Below, in pieces: positions 26,653-35,696 of a stretch of DNA of 64,000 nucleotides. Location: contig JBGSSF010000034.1 of the NCBI GenBank assembly GCA_041737175.1, positions 353,618-417,617 on the forward strand, read 5' to 3'. The DNA comes from UBA5072 sp041737175. Its GTDB lineage: Bacteria > Bacteroidota > Bacteroidia > Bacteroidales > UBA10428. Numbering within the stretch: the stretch's first letter is position 1; each line of letters opens with the position of its first letter. The notes beneath the pieces are model-generated. The model saw only the letters and a program-made list of their open reading frames with translations. It had not been told where the DNA came from and searched no databases. Both the position numbers and the translations under genes were made by a program.

Positions 26653-26674
26653 GTGACGAGTGACGAGTGACGAG
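26653..26674 (+). repeat. TGACGAG heptamer array after the pirin gene
   Basis: Three copies of TGACGAG (period 7) stand directly downstream of the pirin stop codon. Confidence 0.8.
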
Positions 26675-26714
26675 CGGGAATTGGGTATGGGTTTTAAGTG
26701 TGGACCAATGGTAA

Positions 26715-26745
26715 CCCTTCAAGCGGTCCTAAGACCCTTGAAGGG
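26715..26745 (+). repeat. 31-bp palindrome, copy 1, upstream of the beta-helix gene
   Basis: CCCTTCAAG and CTTGAAGGG form a perfect 9-bp outer stem; inside, GGTC and GACC pair around loop CTAA, with one bulged C. It ends 25 nt before the ATG at 26771. A second copy, different only in the loop (CATA), is at 49483-49513, 23 nt before another exported-protein gene. Confidence 0.8.
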
Positions 26746-26770
26746 TGATTAAATTATAAACAATCCTAAA

Positions 26771-28318
26771 ATGAACAAATCAATTTCGCTGCTGTCAATT
26801 ATGCTCTGCTTGCATTTTTCATCCTGTAAAGATTCTTCACTGACAACCGGCAGATATTACTATGTTGATCCTGTCACCGGCAACGATTCAAACACCGGCA
26901 GATCTCGTGAAAAACCCTTGCAATCCCTGGTGAAGGCCAGTGCTTTATTGCTGAAACCCGGAGACCGCATTCTTTTGAAAGGCGGACAGGTATTTACGGG
27001 AAGCCTGAGGCTTATGGATCTGCATGGAACTGAAACAGATCCCATTATAGTTTCTTCTTACGGGGAAGAGAGGGCAGTTATAGAATCTGCCGATTCAGTC
27101 GCCATCCTGGCAGGGGATTGCAGTTTTCTGACTTGCAAGAACTTAGTAATTAAGGGTTCCGGACGATTATCGGGCAGCCAAACCGATGGTATTCTCTTTC
27201 GGAATGTCAGACAAGGATCGATTGACAGCCTTGAAGCTTCAGGCTACCTTTACAGCGGAATTCATGTCCGGGGCGGCAGCAACATTGTCATAACCCATGC
27301 TTATGCGTATGATAATGGATTTTGCGGCATTTACGCCGAATCGGGAGAACCGGAATACGGTACGGACGGGAAAAAGTTCAAAACCCTGAAAAATGTTTAC
27401 ATCGGCCATTCTGTAGCAGAAAACAATCCGGGGTGCCCGGTGATAACTGACAATCACAGTGGCAATGGCATACTCATCGCGGGTGTTGTCAATGGTATGA
27501 TAGAATACTGCGAAGCCATGGAGAACGGATGGGCCATGCCCCGTGAAGGTAACGGTCCGGTAGGTATTTGGGCATTCATGAGTGACAGTGTCACCATTCA
27601 GCATTGCTATTCCCATCATAATAAAACTTCCGAATCCGGAAAAGACGGCGGAGGTTTTGATTTTGATGGGGGGATTAAAAATTCAATCCTTCAGTATAAC
27701 CTGTCGGCTTTCAACGAAGGCGCCGGCTATGGAATATTTCAATATGCGGGTGCAACAGAATGGTCAGGGAATATCGCCCGGTATAACATAAGTTATCACG
27801 ACGGAAGCAAAAACAGTCATGCCGGTTTTTTCATGTGGTGTGATCCTGCTGCGCAAGCCATGAGAAACTTCCGAGCCTATAACAACACTGTTGTCTCATC
27901 ATACGGATTAGGGGCGAATTTCGAGCCGGGGGCCTATGCTGATTTTTTCTTTGAAAACAATATCTTTCTGATAACCGGCAAAACCGACAGGTTTGTTGAT
28001 GGAAACTATACCCTGGCGGTCTTTAATCACAATCTATACTGGTCGTTATATCATGCTGAACTTCAACAGCTACAGCCTAAATTTAAGGCTGATCGTGAAT
28101 CCGTTATTGCAGATCCTGAAATGATCCTTCCCGAAGGAGATCAGTTTGCAACTATCAAACCTGAATCTTTACATTCGATTCCCTGGTTTCATTTGTCTTC
28201 CGGATCCCCGGGCATTAAAGCCGGAACTACGGTTGCTGATCCTGCTGGTTTTGATTTCTGGAATAATCCTGTTCCTGCAGATGGCAAACCCAACCTGGGT
28301 GCCTGGCAGGGAAATTAA
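26771..28318 (+). CDS. Parallel beta-helix lipoprotein (pectate-lyase-like fold)
   Basis: 515 residues. The signal ends in lipobox FSSC (Cys19), so it is an anchored lipoprotein. It then shows the fold's opening YYVDPVTGNDSNTGRSREKPLQSLVKASALLLKPGDRILLKGG, followed by many turns of right-handed beta-helix (repeats such as SNIVITHAYAYDNGFCGIYAE). This is the PL1/PL6/PL9-like or glycosidase-bearing 'DUF1565 plus beta-helix' architecture seen in polysaccharide degradation; no definite catalytic set could be picked out by eye. A 31-bp palindrome lies 25 nt upstream. The gene is convergent with the acyltransferase gene, overlapping it by 4 bp. Confidence 0.88.
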   Translation: MNKSISLLSIMLCLHFSSCKDSSLTTGRYYYVDPVTGNDSNTGRSREKPLQSLVKASALLLKPGDRILLKGGQVFTGSLRLMDLHGTETDPIIVSSYGEERAVIESADSVAILAGDCSFLTCKNLVIKGSGRLSGSQTDGILFRNVRQGSIDSLEASGYLYSGIHVRGGSNIVITHAYAYDNGFCGIYAESGEPEYGTDGKKFKTLKNVYIGHSVAENNPGCPVITDNHSGNGILIAGVVNGMIEYCEAMENGWAMPREGNGPVGIWAFMSDSVTIQHCYSHHNKTSESGKDGGGFDFDGGIKNSILQYNLSAFNEGAGYGIFQYAGATEWSGNIARYNISYHDGSKNSHAGFFMWCDPAAQAMRNFRAYNNTVVSSYGLGANFEPGAYADFFFENNIFLITGKTDRFVDGNYTLAVFNHNLYWSLYHAELQQLQPKFKADRESVIADPEMILPEGDQFATIKPESLHSIPWFHLSSGSPGIKAGTTVADPAGFDFWNNPVPADGKPNLGAWQGN

Positions 28319-29457
28319 CCGGCCAGGCCTGCATTGATTACAGGGATGGCGTAGATTTTCAGAAGCAGTTCTTCCTGTTGGCTGGTATCACCGGTAAGAA
28401 CCGACAGCTCCTTATCCATATAGGATCTGAATTCTTCCACTTCGGCAGTTGTATATTGATCAGTAAATTTGCTGCTTTGTTGTAACAGATCATAGGCGAT
28501 ATAATGCGTCGGCCAGAGCCGGAAATGAGCATAAACTGCAGAATCCATCAATGCAGCCAGTTTATTGATTTTATCATTGACGTTGGGTAATCCATCTGTT
28601 TCAGAAAGCATCTGCTTCATGGTTGGTCCAGCAGCCAGGTGGATACGGCCCTTTTGTTGCGTAATACCAGTTACAATACTTACCAGGTCCTCCCTAGGTT
28701 CCTTCTGGTAAGGGATGCCTTTGATAACCGACATTAACTCCCTGACCTTGAAAGCGCAACAGGGTTCATATTCATAAGACACCACCAACGGTACAATATT
28801 CAATTCATCAAACGATTGCCGGAAATCGAAGCCACCGCTGAAATTGAACATTTTTAGCAATCCGGTTTCGGTTTTATCATTGCCGTCCTTGGTACGGCCA
28901 TTCCTTTGGGCAATCCAGGCAGATGTCTTCTTTTGGGTAATGGTGTAACGTATGTAGGCCGAAAGGATCTGGGAATTCCGGAATAGTTCCTTCCGGTTAC
29001 CGCCCCGGTAAACTTTAAACATCCTGTTCACTTTGCCGAGGTCGATAATGAACTGACTGGTCATCAGATTGCTGCCGAATGTTATCTCGGATGTTTCGTG
29101 TCCGTGATCAAGCAATACCACCTGCAATATGGCTGAATCGAGGACTATATCGCGGTGATTGGCAACAAAAAGGTAAGGTGTTCCGGGATCCAACAGGTCG
29201 AATCCGCTGGTAGTAAGTCCTTTTGAAGTTTTGCGCACAATGGAATTAACCAGCGGATGCATGAATCGCTTTTGAAAATCCAGCGCTGAATAGGTTTGTG
29301 TCAGATCGTGAATGATCTGATCTTTGTTTTCACCGGGGAAGAGAAAATCAAGGATCTTGCCGAATTCGGGTACGCTGACAATTCTTTTAAGAGCTGGATT
29401 GATTTCTTCATCATGGTATGGCCGAATATCCTCAAAATCTCTTTCTTTATGCATCAC
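28315..29457 (-). CDS. PlsB/PlsC-type acyltransferase family protein
   Basis: 380 residues. The acyltransferase motif NHRDIVLD (H-x4-D) is present at about residue 100, with the glycerol-phosphate-binding block RGGNRKEL-containing segment and WIAQRNGRTKDGNDKTETGLLKM (the E-G-R-like block, more PlsB-like). The predicted reaction is transfer of an acyl chain to a glycerol-3-phosphate or lysophosphatidate, or to a related acceptor, at the inner membrane. There is no long transmembrane helix. The gene is followed upstream by ribH with 14 bp between them, so the two may be co-transcribed. Exact acceptor not decided. Confidence 0.85.
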   Translation of the reverse strand: MMHKERDFEDIRPYHDEEINPALKRIVSVPEFGKILDFLFPGENKDQIIHDLTQTYSALDFQKRFMHPLVNSIVRKTSKGLTTSGFDLLDPGTPYLFVANHRDIVLDSAILQVVLLDHGHETSEITFGSNLMTSQFIIDLGKVNRMFKVYRGGNRKELFRNSQILSAYIRYTITQKKTSAWIAQRNGRTKDGNDKTETGLLKMFNFSGGFDFRQSFDELNIVPLVVSYEYEPCCAFKVRELMSVIKGIPYQKEPREDLVSIVTGITQQKGRIHLAAGPTMKQMLSETDGLPNVNDKINKLAALMDSAVYAHFRLWPTHYIAYDLLQQSSKFTDQYTTAEVEEFRSYMDKELSVLTGDTSQQEELLLKIYAIPVINAGLAG

Positions 29458-29471
29458 AGCAGGATTTTACG

Positions 29472-29963
29472 TTATTCGATTTCCTTTTTCAAAGCTATCA
29501 TTTTTATAGCTGTAATGGCAGCTTCATCACCTTTGTTGCCATGCCTGCCTCCGGACCGGTCCCTGGCCTGTTCGATAGTACTGGTTGTAAGCACGCCAAA
29601 AACAATCGGGATTCCAAAGGTAAGGTTAAGCTGCATGATACCCTGTGCAACTCCCTGACAGATAAATTCAAAATGCCTGGTTTCTCCCTGTATCACACAG
29701 CCTATGCATAGTATTGCGTCAAATTCATCACTTTCAGCAAGCCATTTTGCGCCCAGAGCCAGTTCAAAGCTTCCCGGAACATGTTTGACAACAATATTAT
29801 CATTATTGGCACCATGGCTGTTCAGTGTTTTAATGGCAGAAATGCACATGGCATGGGTAATCTCACTGTTCCAGTCAGAAACAACAAGACCGAATTTCAT
29901 GTGCCGTGCATCGGGAACTGTCCCCGCATCATAGGAAGATAAATTTCTTTGTGAAGTTGCCAT
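29472..29963 (-). CDS. ribH: 6,7-dimethyl-8-ribityllumazine synthase
   Basis: 163 residues. RibH condenses 5-amino-6-ribitylamino-uracil with dihydroxybutanone phosphate in riboflavin synthesis and assembles into large shells or pentamers in the cytoplasm. Key elements are present: GSFELALGAKWLAES, the phosphate-binding IGCVIQGETRHFEFIC with the catalytic His, and GIPIVFGVLTTSTIEQARDRSGG. Length is normal. A strong hairpin separates it from the TPR gene upstream; the order TPR protein - ribH is common in Bacteroidota. No other riboflavin gene is in the window. Confidence 0.97.
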   Translation of the reverse strand: MATSQRNLSSYDAGTVPDARHMKFGLVVSDWNSEITHAMCISAIKTLNSHGANNDNIVVKHVPGSFELALGAKWLAESDEFDAILCIGCVIQGETRHFEFICQGVAQGIMQLNLTFGIPIVFGVLTTSTIEQARDRSGGRHGNKGDEAAITAIKMIALKKEIE

Positions 29964-29975
29964 AGGTTATAAAAT

Positions 29976-30015
29976 AAAAAAGTATCAACAAACTGATATT
30001 CATTGATACTTTTTT
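29976..30015 (-). terminator. Bidirectional hairpin terminator between the TPR gene and ribH
   Basis: AAAAAAGTATCAA (29976-29988) and TTGATACTTTTTT (30003-30015) form a 13-bp stem with T-runs on both strands. It lies 17 nt after the TPR gene stop, so it should terminate that transcript before ribH. Confidence 0.85.
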
Positions 30016-30032
30016 GTTTTGGATAAGTATGA

Positions 30033-30719
30033 TCAGTTCATTTTGACTTTAAGCGCTGTAATGTACTTTTTAATCTGTCTTCCTTCTTCTGTCTCCGGAT
30101 AGTTTTTTTCAATGGTTTCATAAGCTTTCAGAGCCTTTTCATATTCCTGCAGGCTTTCTAAAACGAGACCGGCTTTTTTCAGATACAGGGGAGATGTGAA
30201 TGAATTCTTCTTGCGGGCACCTGCTTTTAAATAAAACGCAGCAGCTTCTTCTTTGTCGTCCAGTTCAAGATAGCAATCACCAATTGCACCGAGAGCTACA
30301 GAAGCCACCATGATATCTTCGGCGTCGAATTTTTCGAGATGTTCAATGGCATCCTCGAACTCTCCTGTTCTCATATAACATATGCCGGTGTAATAATGCG
30401 CCAGGTTAGCGGCTTTCGTAACACTGTACTCATCAATGACATCCAGGAAACCGTAATTGGCACCGTCACCCTCCAGCGCCAGCCGGAAGGAATCCTGTTC
30501 GAAATACTGTTCAGCAAAGTACATGGCTCCGTGGGCTTCCGCGTTTTTAGGCTCAAGATAGAATTTCTTGTATCCCAGGTATCCGCCAACCACAACCACG
30601 ATAGCCAGGATAATTATCGTGAGACTTTTCTGATTCTCCTCGATATATTGCTCCGTACGACTTAATGCGTTTTCAACACTTTGAAATCCAGTTGGATTAT
30701 CTTCGATCTTTTTGCTCAT
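30033..30719 (-). CDS. TPR-repeat inner-membrane protein (YfgM/TPR_21-like)
   Basis: 228 residues. One transmembrane helix at about 34-51 (LTIIILAIVVVVGGYLGYKKF) follows a charged cytoplasmic N-terminus; the rest, about 60-225, is a series of TPR helices facing the periplasm (for example GEFEDAIEHLEKFDAEDIMVASVALGAIGDCYLELDDKEEAAAFYLKA). The layout is that of YfgM-like proteins that help periplasmic chaperone traffic. In Bacteroidota it is regularly placed next to ribH, as here. The gene has its own terminator. Confidence 0.88.
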   Translation of the reverse strand: MSKKIEDNPTGFQSVENALSRTEQYIEENQKSLTIIILAIVVVVGGYLGYKKFYLEPKNAEAHGAMYFAEQYFEQDSFRLALEGDGANYGFLDVIDEYSVTKAANLAHYYTGICYMRTGEFEDAIEHLEKFDAEDIMVASVALGAIGDCYLELDDKEEAAAFYLKAGARKKNSFTSPLYLKKAGLVLESLQEYEKALKAYETIEKNYPETEEGRQIKKYITALKVKMN

Positions 30720-30899
30720 TACTGCAATAATTTTTTCTGACAGACCGCAAATGTAATTTATTTTTATCGTTTCGCAAGAAAGAATTTCCTACTTTTATTT
30801 TCTGTCCCCGGCCTTCATCAACAAATTTTCATCCTAATTTCATTATCTTTCCTATTTTGGTAACACGTTAATCCAATATCTCGTACATCCTTTAATTGT

Positions 30900-30907
30900 T
30901 AACTTTG
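30900..30907 (+). promoter_or_regulatory. -7 promoter element of the large sensor gene
   Basis: TAACTTTG, an exact TAnnTTTG match, lies 7 nt before the ATG at 30915. Transcription would start close to that ATG, so translation from the next in-frame ATGs (30927 or 30954) is also possible. Confidence 0.5.
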
Positions 30908-30914
30908 AGTAACT

Positions 30915-33900
30915 ATGCCTGATTCGATGAATATATCTGCAGAGAATGAAGCCATGGCTTCGGACAAGAAAAAGGTACTGGGCATTTTTGACCCGCGCAC
31001 CTGGAGTTTAGAGTGGAAGGTAAGGCTGAATTTTTTCCTGAGGGCGATTGTGGCCATTGGATTGCTGGTTTTATTGATTAATTTCTATCAGCGCAGAATC
31101 ACAATTCAGGAAATCAATGACAAGCTCGTGCTCCTTACAGGAGCAAAAGCAAAGTATGTGGAAGACCATTTTGCACATATCAGCCAAAGACTTAAATCAT
31201 TTTCAGCAGAACGACAAACGATTGAGGCTATCAATCAGCTTAGCGAGGCTTTTCTGAATATTGAAAGCGATAATTATTTTACCTCCACTGTAACGAGTCT
31301 GGACAAGATCAATACCCTGACCGAGGGCTTCTACAATGCTGAAATCCTGCCCGCTCTCGATGCTTCGGCAAATGCAAGCGTCAATTTGCGAACCTTGCTG
31401 CCGGATGATAAAAAACAACGCATACTTCAGTATTTATATCTCGCAGCAAATTCAAAACCCATGGGGGCAAAGAGCACTGTCAACAAAGCTGACGACGGGA
31501 GCACATACAGCTTTATGCATGCACAGTATCATCCTGAGATGCTCAAATTCGCGCGGGAAACAGGTATAACGGATATACTATTTGTGGATTACAAAACAGG
31601 ATATGTTACGTATTCCATGAAGAAAAATCTTGATTTCGCATCAAACCTGTTTAACGGACCTTATAAAAACAGCGGACTGGGTCTGGCATTCAAAAATGCA
31701 ATAGGACAACCTTCGGAGGGGCCGGTTACCTTAATGGATGCATCGCTTTACATACCTGCGTTGCAGCAACCTCAGATCTTTATGTCGTCCCCTGTATACA
31801 GTGGTTCACAGTTGCTGGGAGCTGTCATTTTTGCTTTGAATATCACTTCGCTGGATGGTTTGCTAACGCTTGATACGGAAGGTATATCATCAGGGGAAAG
31901 CCTTAAAGCTTTGTTAATCGGGGATGATTTCATGTATCGCAGCAATGACCCGGAATTTCTCTCTGATAAAGAATCGTATATCCGAACGTTAAAAAAGCAT
32001 GCCGGTAACGGTAAAATCGCCTCCCAGGCTGAAAGGATTGGCACTACGGCGTTGATACAGTCCGTTGATAAAGCATCATTAGCGGATGCAGTGAACGACA
32101 AGGAAGGCCTGGCAAGTTACAGAAGTGAAACCGGAAAGAAGGTTCTGTGTTCCTATGCCCCCCTTAAGATTGATAACCTGAACTGGATATTGGTAACCCA
32201 GATGGATAAGTCGGAAGCATTATCATCTGTTCATAAATTCCTGCTGATCATAACCGGAATCGCTTTGCTGATAGCAGCCATCCTTTATTACATGTCAGGT
32301 GTAACAAGCAATGCCATTTCTGGCAGACTGTTCAGACTCAAAGACAAAATTGTTTCACTTTCAAGGGGCGAAAGACTTCATGACATGGAATCCGAATCCG
32401 GTGATGAAATCGGGCAGGCTGTCAGAGCAGTTGGCAAACTCGGCAAGAGAATCGAAGAATCTGCGGTTTTCGTTACCGAGATGGGAAAAGGCAACTTTGA
32501 TCATGACTTTAAAGTGGACAGCCATAATGATCATTTGGGGATTTCCCTGAATGACCTGAAGAAGAGTCTCGTTTTAAAGAAAGAGGAGGAAGAGAAACGA
32601 CAGAAGGATGATGAGATCAGGAACTGGACGGCCCATGGCATCGCCTTGTTCAATGATATACTTCGTTCGGACAATAACGACCTTGAAAAGCTTTCTTTCA
32701 ATATAACCCGGAGTATTATTCAGTATGTGTCAGCAAACCAGGGAGGGCTTTTCCTCATGGAAGAGGAGGAAAATACCAAATACCTCAACCTGGTGGCATC
32801 CTACGCATACGACCGTCAGAAATTCCTTAAAAAGAAAATTCATATCGGAGAGGGATTGGCAGGGAATTGTGCATTGGAGAAGAAAACAGTTCTTCTGAAC
32901 AGAATCCCCGATAATTATATCGAGATATCTTCAGGCCTTGGCGGATCAAAGCCGCAGTGTCTGATGATCGTTCCCCTGAAAAAGGATGAGGATGTCCTCG
33001 GTGTGCTTGAAATGGCATCATTCAGCGATTTCAAACCCCATGAGGTTGAATTTGTCGAAAAGGTTGCTGAAAGCATTGCCGCGTCACTCATAACGGTCAG
33101 GTTGCATCAGCAGACCTCGCAATACCTTGAAAGATTCCAGCAGCAGGCAGAAGAAATGAAAGCCCAGGACGAGGAACTCAGGCAGAGCATTGAGGAATTG
33201 CAGGCCACCCATGAGCAGATGGAAAGGCTCAAGCAGGAAGAAGAGGAGCGTAACCGGCAAATGATCAAGGAAATGGATGATTACCGCAAGTTGTTGATTT
33301 CTGTAATCAATGAAATTCCTGAGAAAATCTTTGTTAAGGACGAAAAAGGCAGGTTTATCATTGCCAATAAACCTGTGGCGGACAATTATGGTAAGACTGT
33401 GGAAGAAATTTTGGGCAAATCTGATTTTGATTTTTATCCCAAGGAAGAGGCTGACAGGTATTTTGCACAAGAACAGGAAATCATTGATTCAGGCAAAACC
33501 CAGGTTTTTGAAGAAGGTGATCCTTCCAAATATGACGGACTTATCGTCAGATCTATCAAAAAGCCTTTTTATATTGAACATCTGGGGACAACCGGCTTAT
33601 TTGGGGTTCAGTTCGACATTTCAGACATTAAACGAAAAGAATACGAAGCCACAAAACTGGCTGAAGAGATTAAAGAAAAGCAGGAGGAACTGCAGAAAGA
33701 AAAGGCTTTGTTGGATGCTTTGCTAACAAGTGTTCCGGAACATATTTACTTCAAGGACATGGAAAGCAGGTTTATCCGTTTCAGCCAGTCCATGATACAA
33801 CTTTTCGGACTCGAAAAAGCGGAAGACCTGGTGGGCAAATCCGATTTTGACTTTTTCTCCGAAGAACACTCCAGGCCTGCCTACGAGGACGAACAGAGAA

Positions 33901-34508
33901 TTATCAAAACCGGCATACCCATCATTGATCTTGAAGAGAAGGAAGTAATGGAGGACGGACGGGTGAGTTGGGTGAATACAACCAAGATGCCCCTTCGTGA
34001 CAGCAAGGGTGAGATCATTGGAACGTTTGGCATCAGTAAAAACATTTCTAAAATCAAGAACCTGGAGATTGAAGCCAGGGATATGCTGAAAACCATTGAG
34101 AGTAACAGGAAATTGCTTATAGACATTCTCAATAGAGTACCGGCCAAGATATTCTTAAAGGATGAGAAAGGCGTTTTTGTGGTTGTTAACTCAGCTGTTG
34201 CTTCAATTTATAATAAAACGCCGGAACAAATCATCGGAACCAGTGATTATGACAACCATCCGGATGAGGATGTCGACAGCTGGCGCAAACAGGAACTTGA
34301 GATCGTTGAGAAAGGTGAGAAATCCTATCTCCACCTCGAAAAAGTCAAAGGAAAACCGCATTATCTCAATACAACCAAAATGCCGTTCGTGCTGGCCACA
34401 ACCGGCAAGACCGGATTGCTGGGCATACAGATTGATGTCACCGATCTGAAAATTATGGAAGAAGAGGTGCATAAGCTGAAAGCGGAAGTGGAGAGGCTGA
34501 AGAAGTAG
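30915..34508 (+). CDS. Membrane sensor with HAMP, GAF and three PAS domains, no output domain
   Basis: 1197 residues. Order seen: transmembrane helix about 39-57; periplasmic Cache-like sensor about 60-435; second helix about 440-462; HAMP-like region about 465-515; GAF about 575-715; coiled coil rich in Glu/Gln about 715-790; then three PAS domains (about 795-910, 935-1060 and 1075-1190), each with a KSDFDF or TSDYDN type motif. The chain ends just after the third PAS, with no histidine kinase, cyclase or methyl-accepting domain. It is therefore a sensor that must signal through a partner, or has lost its output module. A heptamer array begins at the stop codon. Confidence 0.88.
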   Translation: MPDSMNISAENEAMASDKKKVLGIFDPRTWSLEWKVRLNFFLRAIVAIGLLVLLINFYQRRITIQEINDKLVLLTGAKAKYVEDHFAHISQRLKSFSAERQTIEAINQLSEAFLNIESDNYFTSTVTSLDKINTLTEGFYNAEILPALDASANASVNLRTLLPDDKKQRILQYLYLAANSKPMGAKSTVNKADDGSTYSFMHAQYHPEMLKFARETGITDILFVDYKTGYVTYSMKKNLDFASNLFNGPYKNSGLGLAFKNAIGQPSEGPVTLMDASLYIPALQQPQIFMSSPVYSGSQLLGAVIFALNITSLDGLLTLDTEGISSGESLKALLIGDDFMYRSNDPEFLSDKESYIRTLKKHAGNGKIASQAERIGTTALIQSVDKASLADAVNDKEGLASYRSETGKKVLCSYAPLKIDNLNWILVTQMDKSEALSSVHKFLLIITGIALLIAAILYYMSGVTSNAISGRLFRLKDKIVSLSRGERLHDMESESGDEIGQAVRAVGKLGKRIEESAVFVTEMGKGNFDHDFKVDSHNDHLGISLNDLKKSLVLKKEEEEKRQKDDEIRNWTAHGIALFNDILRSDNNDLEKLSFNITRSIIQYVSANQGGLFLMEEEENTKYLNLVASYAYDRQKFLKKKIHIGEGLAGNCALEKKTVLLNRIPDNYIEISSGLGGSKPQCLMIVPLKKDEDVLGVLEMASFSDFKPHEVEFVEKVAESIAASLITVRLHQQTSQYLERFQQQAEEMKAQDEELRQSIEELQATHEQMERLKQEEEERNRQMIKEMDDYRKLLISVINEIPEKIFVKDEKGRFIIANKPVADNYGKTVEEILGKSDFDFYPKEEADRYFAQEQEIIDSGKTQVFEEGDPSKYDGLIVRSIKKPFYIEHLGTTGLFGVQFDISDIKRKEYEATKLAEEIKEKQEELQKEKALLDALLTSVPEHIYFKDMESRFIRFSQSMIQLFGLEKAEDLVGKSDFDFFSEEHSRPAYEDEQRIIKTGIPIIDLEEKEVMEDGRVSWVNTTKMPLRDSKGEIIGTFGISKNISKIKNLEIEARDMLKTIESNRKLLIDILNRVPAKIFLKDEKGVFVVVNSAVASIYNKTPEQIIGTSDYDNHPDEDVDSWRKQELEIVEKGEKSYLHLEKVKGKPHYLNTTKMPFVLATTGKTGLLGIQIDVTDLKIMEEEVHKLKAEVERLKK

Positions 34509-34539
34509 GGAGTAGGGAGTAGGGAGTAGGGAGTAGGGA
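34504..34539 (+). repeat. AGTAGGG heptamer array at the sensor gene end
   Basis: AGTAGGG repeated five times begins inside the last codons of the sensor gene (AAG TAG) and runs on for 36 bp. Low-complexity G/A-rich sequence follows to about 34585. Confidence 0.85.
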
Positions 34540-34690
34540 GAAGCAGCAGGGGCAGAGGTAGCGGCAGCGGAAGGGGGCAGGGGGAAATACTTAGATAAAA
34601 TTGAAATAAGAAACCATCCGGAATCCGAATTTTATTATTTTTGCAACCTTTATCATTAATCCGGTTCACTTTCAGGTTCATGTTCTTTTT

Positions 34691-34755
34691 CTTAAATCTT
34701 GAATCTTAAATCTTGAATCTTAAATCTTGGATCTTGTATCTTAAATCTTTGATCT
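34691..34755. repeat. Heptamer array AATCTTR upstream of tRNA-Arg
   Basis: TTAAATC/TTGAATC alternating units continue for nine turns, ending 8 bp before the tRNA. On the minus strand this is the AAGATTY family of the array at 21020-21138. The stretch 34540-34690 before it has no gene. Confidence 0.8.
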
Positions 34756-34762
34756 AACAGAC

Positions 34763-34836
34763 GGTTCCGTAGCTCAGTTGGATAGAGCAACAGCCTTCTA
34801 AGCTGTGGGTCGCGCGTTCGAATCGCGCCGGAATCA
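34763..34836 (+). tRNA. tRNA-Arg (anticodon TCT)
   Basis: 74 nt folding as a full cloverleaf: 7-bp acceptor stem (GGTTCCG with CGGAATC, one G-T pair), D arm GCTC/GAGC, anticodon arm ACAGC/GCTGT with loop CTTCTAA giving anticodon TCT (reads AGA), a short variable region, and T arm GCGCG/CGCGC with TTCGAAT. CCA is not encoded: the 3' end is followed by CAT. Its 3' 18 bp (AATCGCGCCGGAATCACA) are duplicated at 34931-34948. Confidence 0.97.
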
Positions 34837-35055
34837 CATATATTTTGGGCGGCCTTTGGTCGCCTTTCTGATTAATTATTGACGGCGCGATCACGAGCGG
34901 GATTGCGGGACGGACTGTGGGAGTCGAGCTAATCGCGCCGGAATCACACCGGAAAGACAAAAGTTAAAGGCCACCATTGGTGGCCTTACTCATTTTTAAT
35001 TGACGGTGTGATCACGAGCAGGTCGCGGGCGGGCACGTGGGTGCGAGTAATCACA
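34822..35055 (+). repeat. Two tandem blocks with covarying stems downstream of tRNA-Arg
   Basis: Block 1 is ATCGCGCC (34822-34829, in the tRNA), the terminator hairpin, TTATTGAC, then GGCGCGAT (34884-34891). Block 2 is ATCACACC (34943-34950), a hairpin AAGGCCACC/GGTGGCCTT (34967-34987), TTAATTGAC, then GGTGTGAT (35005-35012). In each block the two arms are exactly complementary over 8 bp, yet differ between blocks at two pairs that change together. After each second arm comes a similar 35-38 nt G-rich segment (CGAGC...GTGGG...CGAG) and then ATCGCGCC or ATCACA, re-forming the arm sequence. The tRNA 3' end is directly repeated at 34931-34948. Confidence 0.75.
34848..34868 (+). terminator. Likely terminator of tRNA-Arg
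   Basis: GGCGGCC and GGTCGCC form a 7-bp stem (one G-T pair) with loop TTT, followed by TTTCT, 11 nt after the tRNA. Confidence 0.6.
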
Positions 35056-35060
35056 GAACC

Positions 35061-35567
35061 TTACCACCTGTAACTGGTATTCTCAAATATATTTTTAGTT
35101 CTTATATCCTCTGAATGATTTGTCTTGTAAGCATCATACCAGTCCAAATATAAATCTGCAACATCAATTAACTCTCGCCCTGATAATCTGGAATAACCTT
35201 CAGTTTCAGAAAAGTCTGAAGTGTCTCTCAAACAGGGCTCAAGTGAAGGATATTTATTTGAATAACGTATTCCGTCAATAGTCCAGAAAATGCATTCGTT
35301 AAGAATTTTTGGATTCGTATACATGGATGAAAGGGGATTTGTAGGAAATTCTTCAATCCGGGAAGTATCTTTTGAATAATGTAACAGACCCGCAATATGC
35401 TCCATTGTAAAATTCGGAAGTTCATAACCCACTTCAATAAAATAATTGCCATTTTTTACAATACTGACAAATTCATCGACATCCGGATCATTTATATCAA
35501 AATCATTCTTCGAACAGGATATGAGTGATATTAGGCTCAGAATTAATAAATAAGCTTTTATTTTCAT
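35061..35567 (-). CDS. DUF4943-like lipoprotein
   Basis: 168 residues from the ATG at 35567, where a lipoprotein signal starts and ends with lipobox LISC (Cys18); an in-frame ATG at 35594 adds nine polar residues. The mature part, with DPDVDEFVSIVKNGNYFIEVGYELPNF, then EHIAGLLHYSKDTSRIEEFPTNPLSSM and ECIFWTIDGIRYSN, resembles the DUF4943 family of Bacteroidota, whose role is unknown. It should be a surface or periplasmic lipoprotein. It lies just downstream of tRNA-Arg in an AT-rich stretch that may be acquired sequence. Confidence 0.65.
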   Translation of the reverse strand: MKIKAYLLILSLISLISCSKNDFDINDPDVDEFVSIVKNGNYFIEVGYELPNFTMEHIAGLLHYSKDTSRIEEFPTNPLSSMYTNPKILNECIFWTIDGIRYSNKYPSLEPCLRDTSDFSETEGYSRLSGRELIDVADLYLDWYDAYKTNHSEDIRTKNIFENTSYRW

Positions 35568-35696
35568 GATAGTATCAATTTTCATGGTACTCACAGCTTA
35601 AAAAAAAAATTGAAATACTGAAATGGACTTTAAAGGCTTTCATTTGGCACAATTTCATAATAGATGAAATAAGTAGTCAATGGTTGCTTTACAAAA

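Noticed and set aside
34754..34960. Minus-strand reading frame over the tRNA and its downstream block
   Set aside because: It is the antisense translation of tRNA-Arg (the familiar PARFERATHSLEG type of false protein) and of the repeated block.
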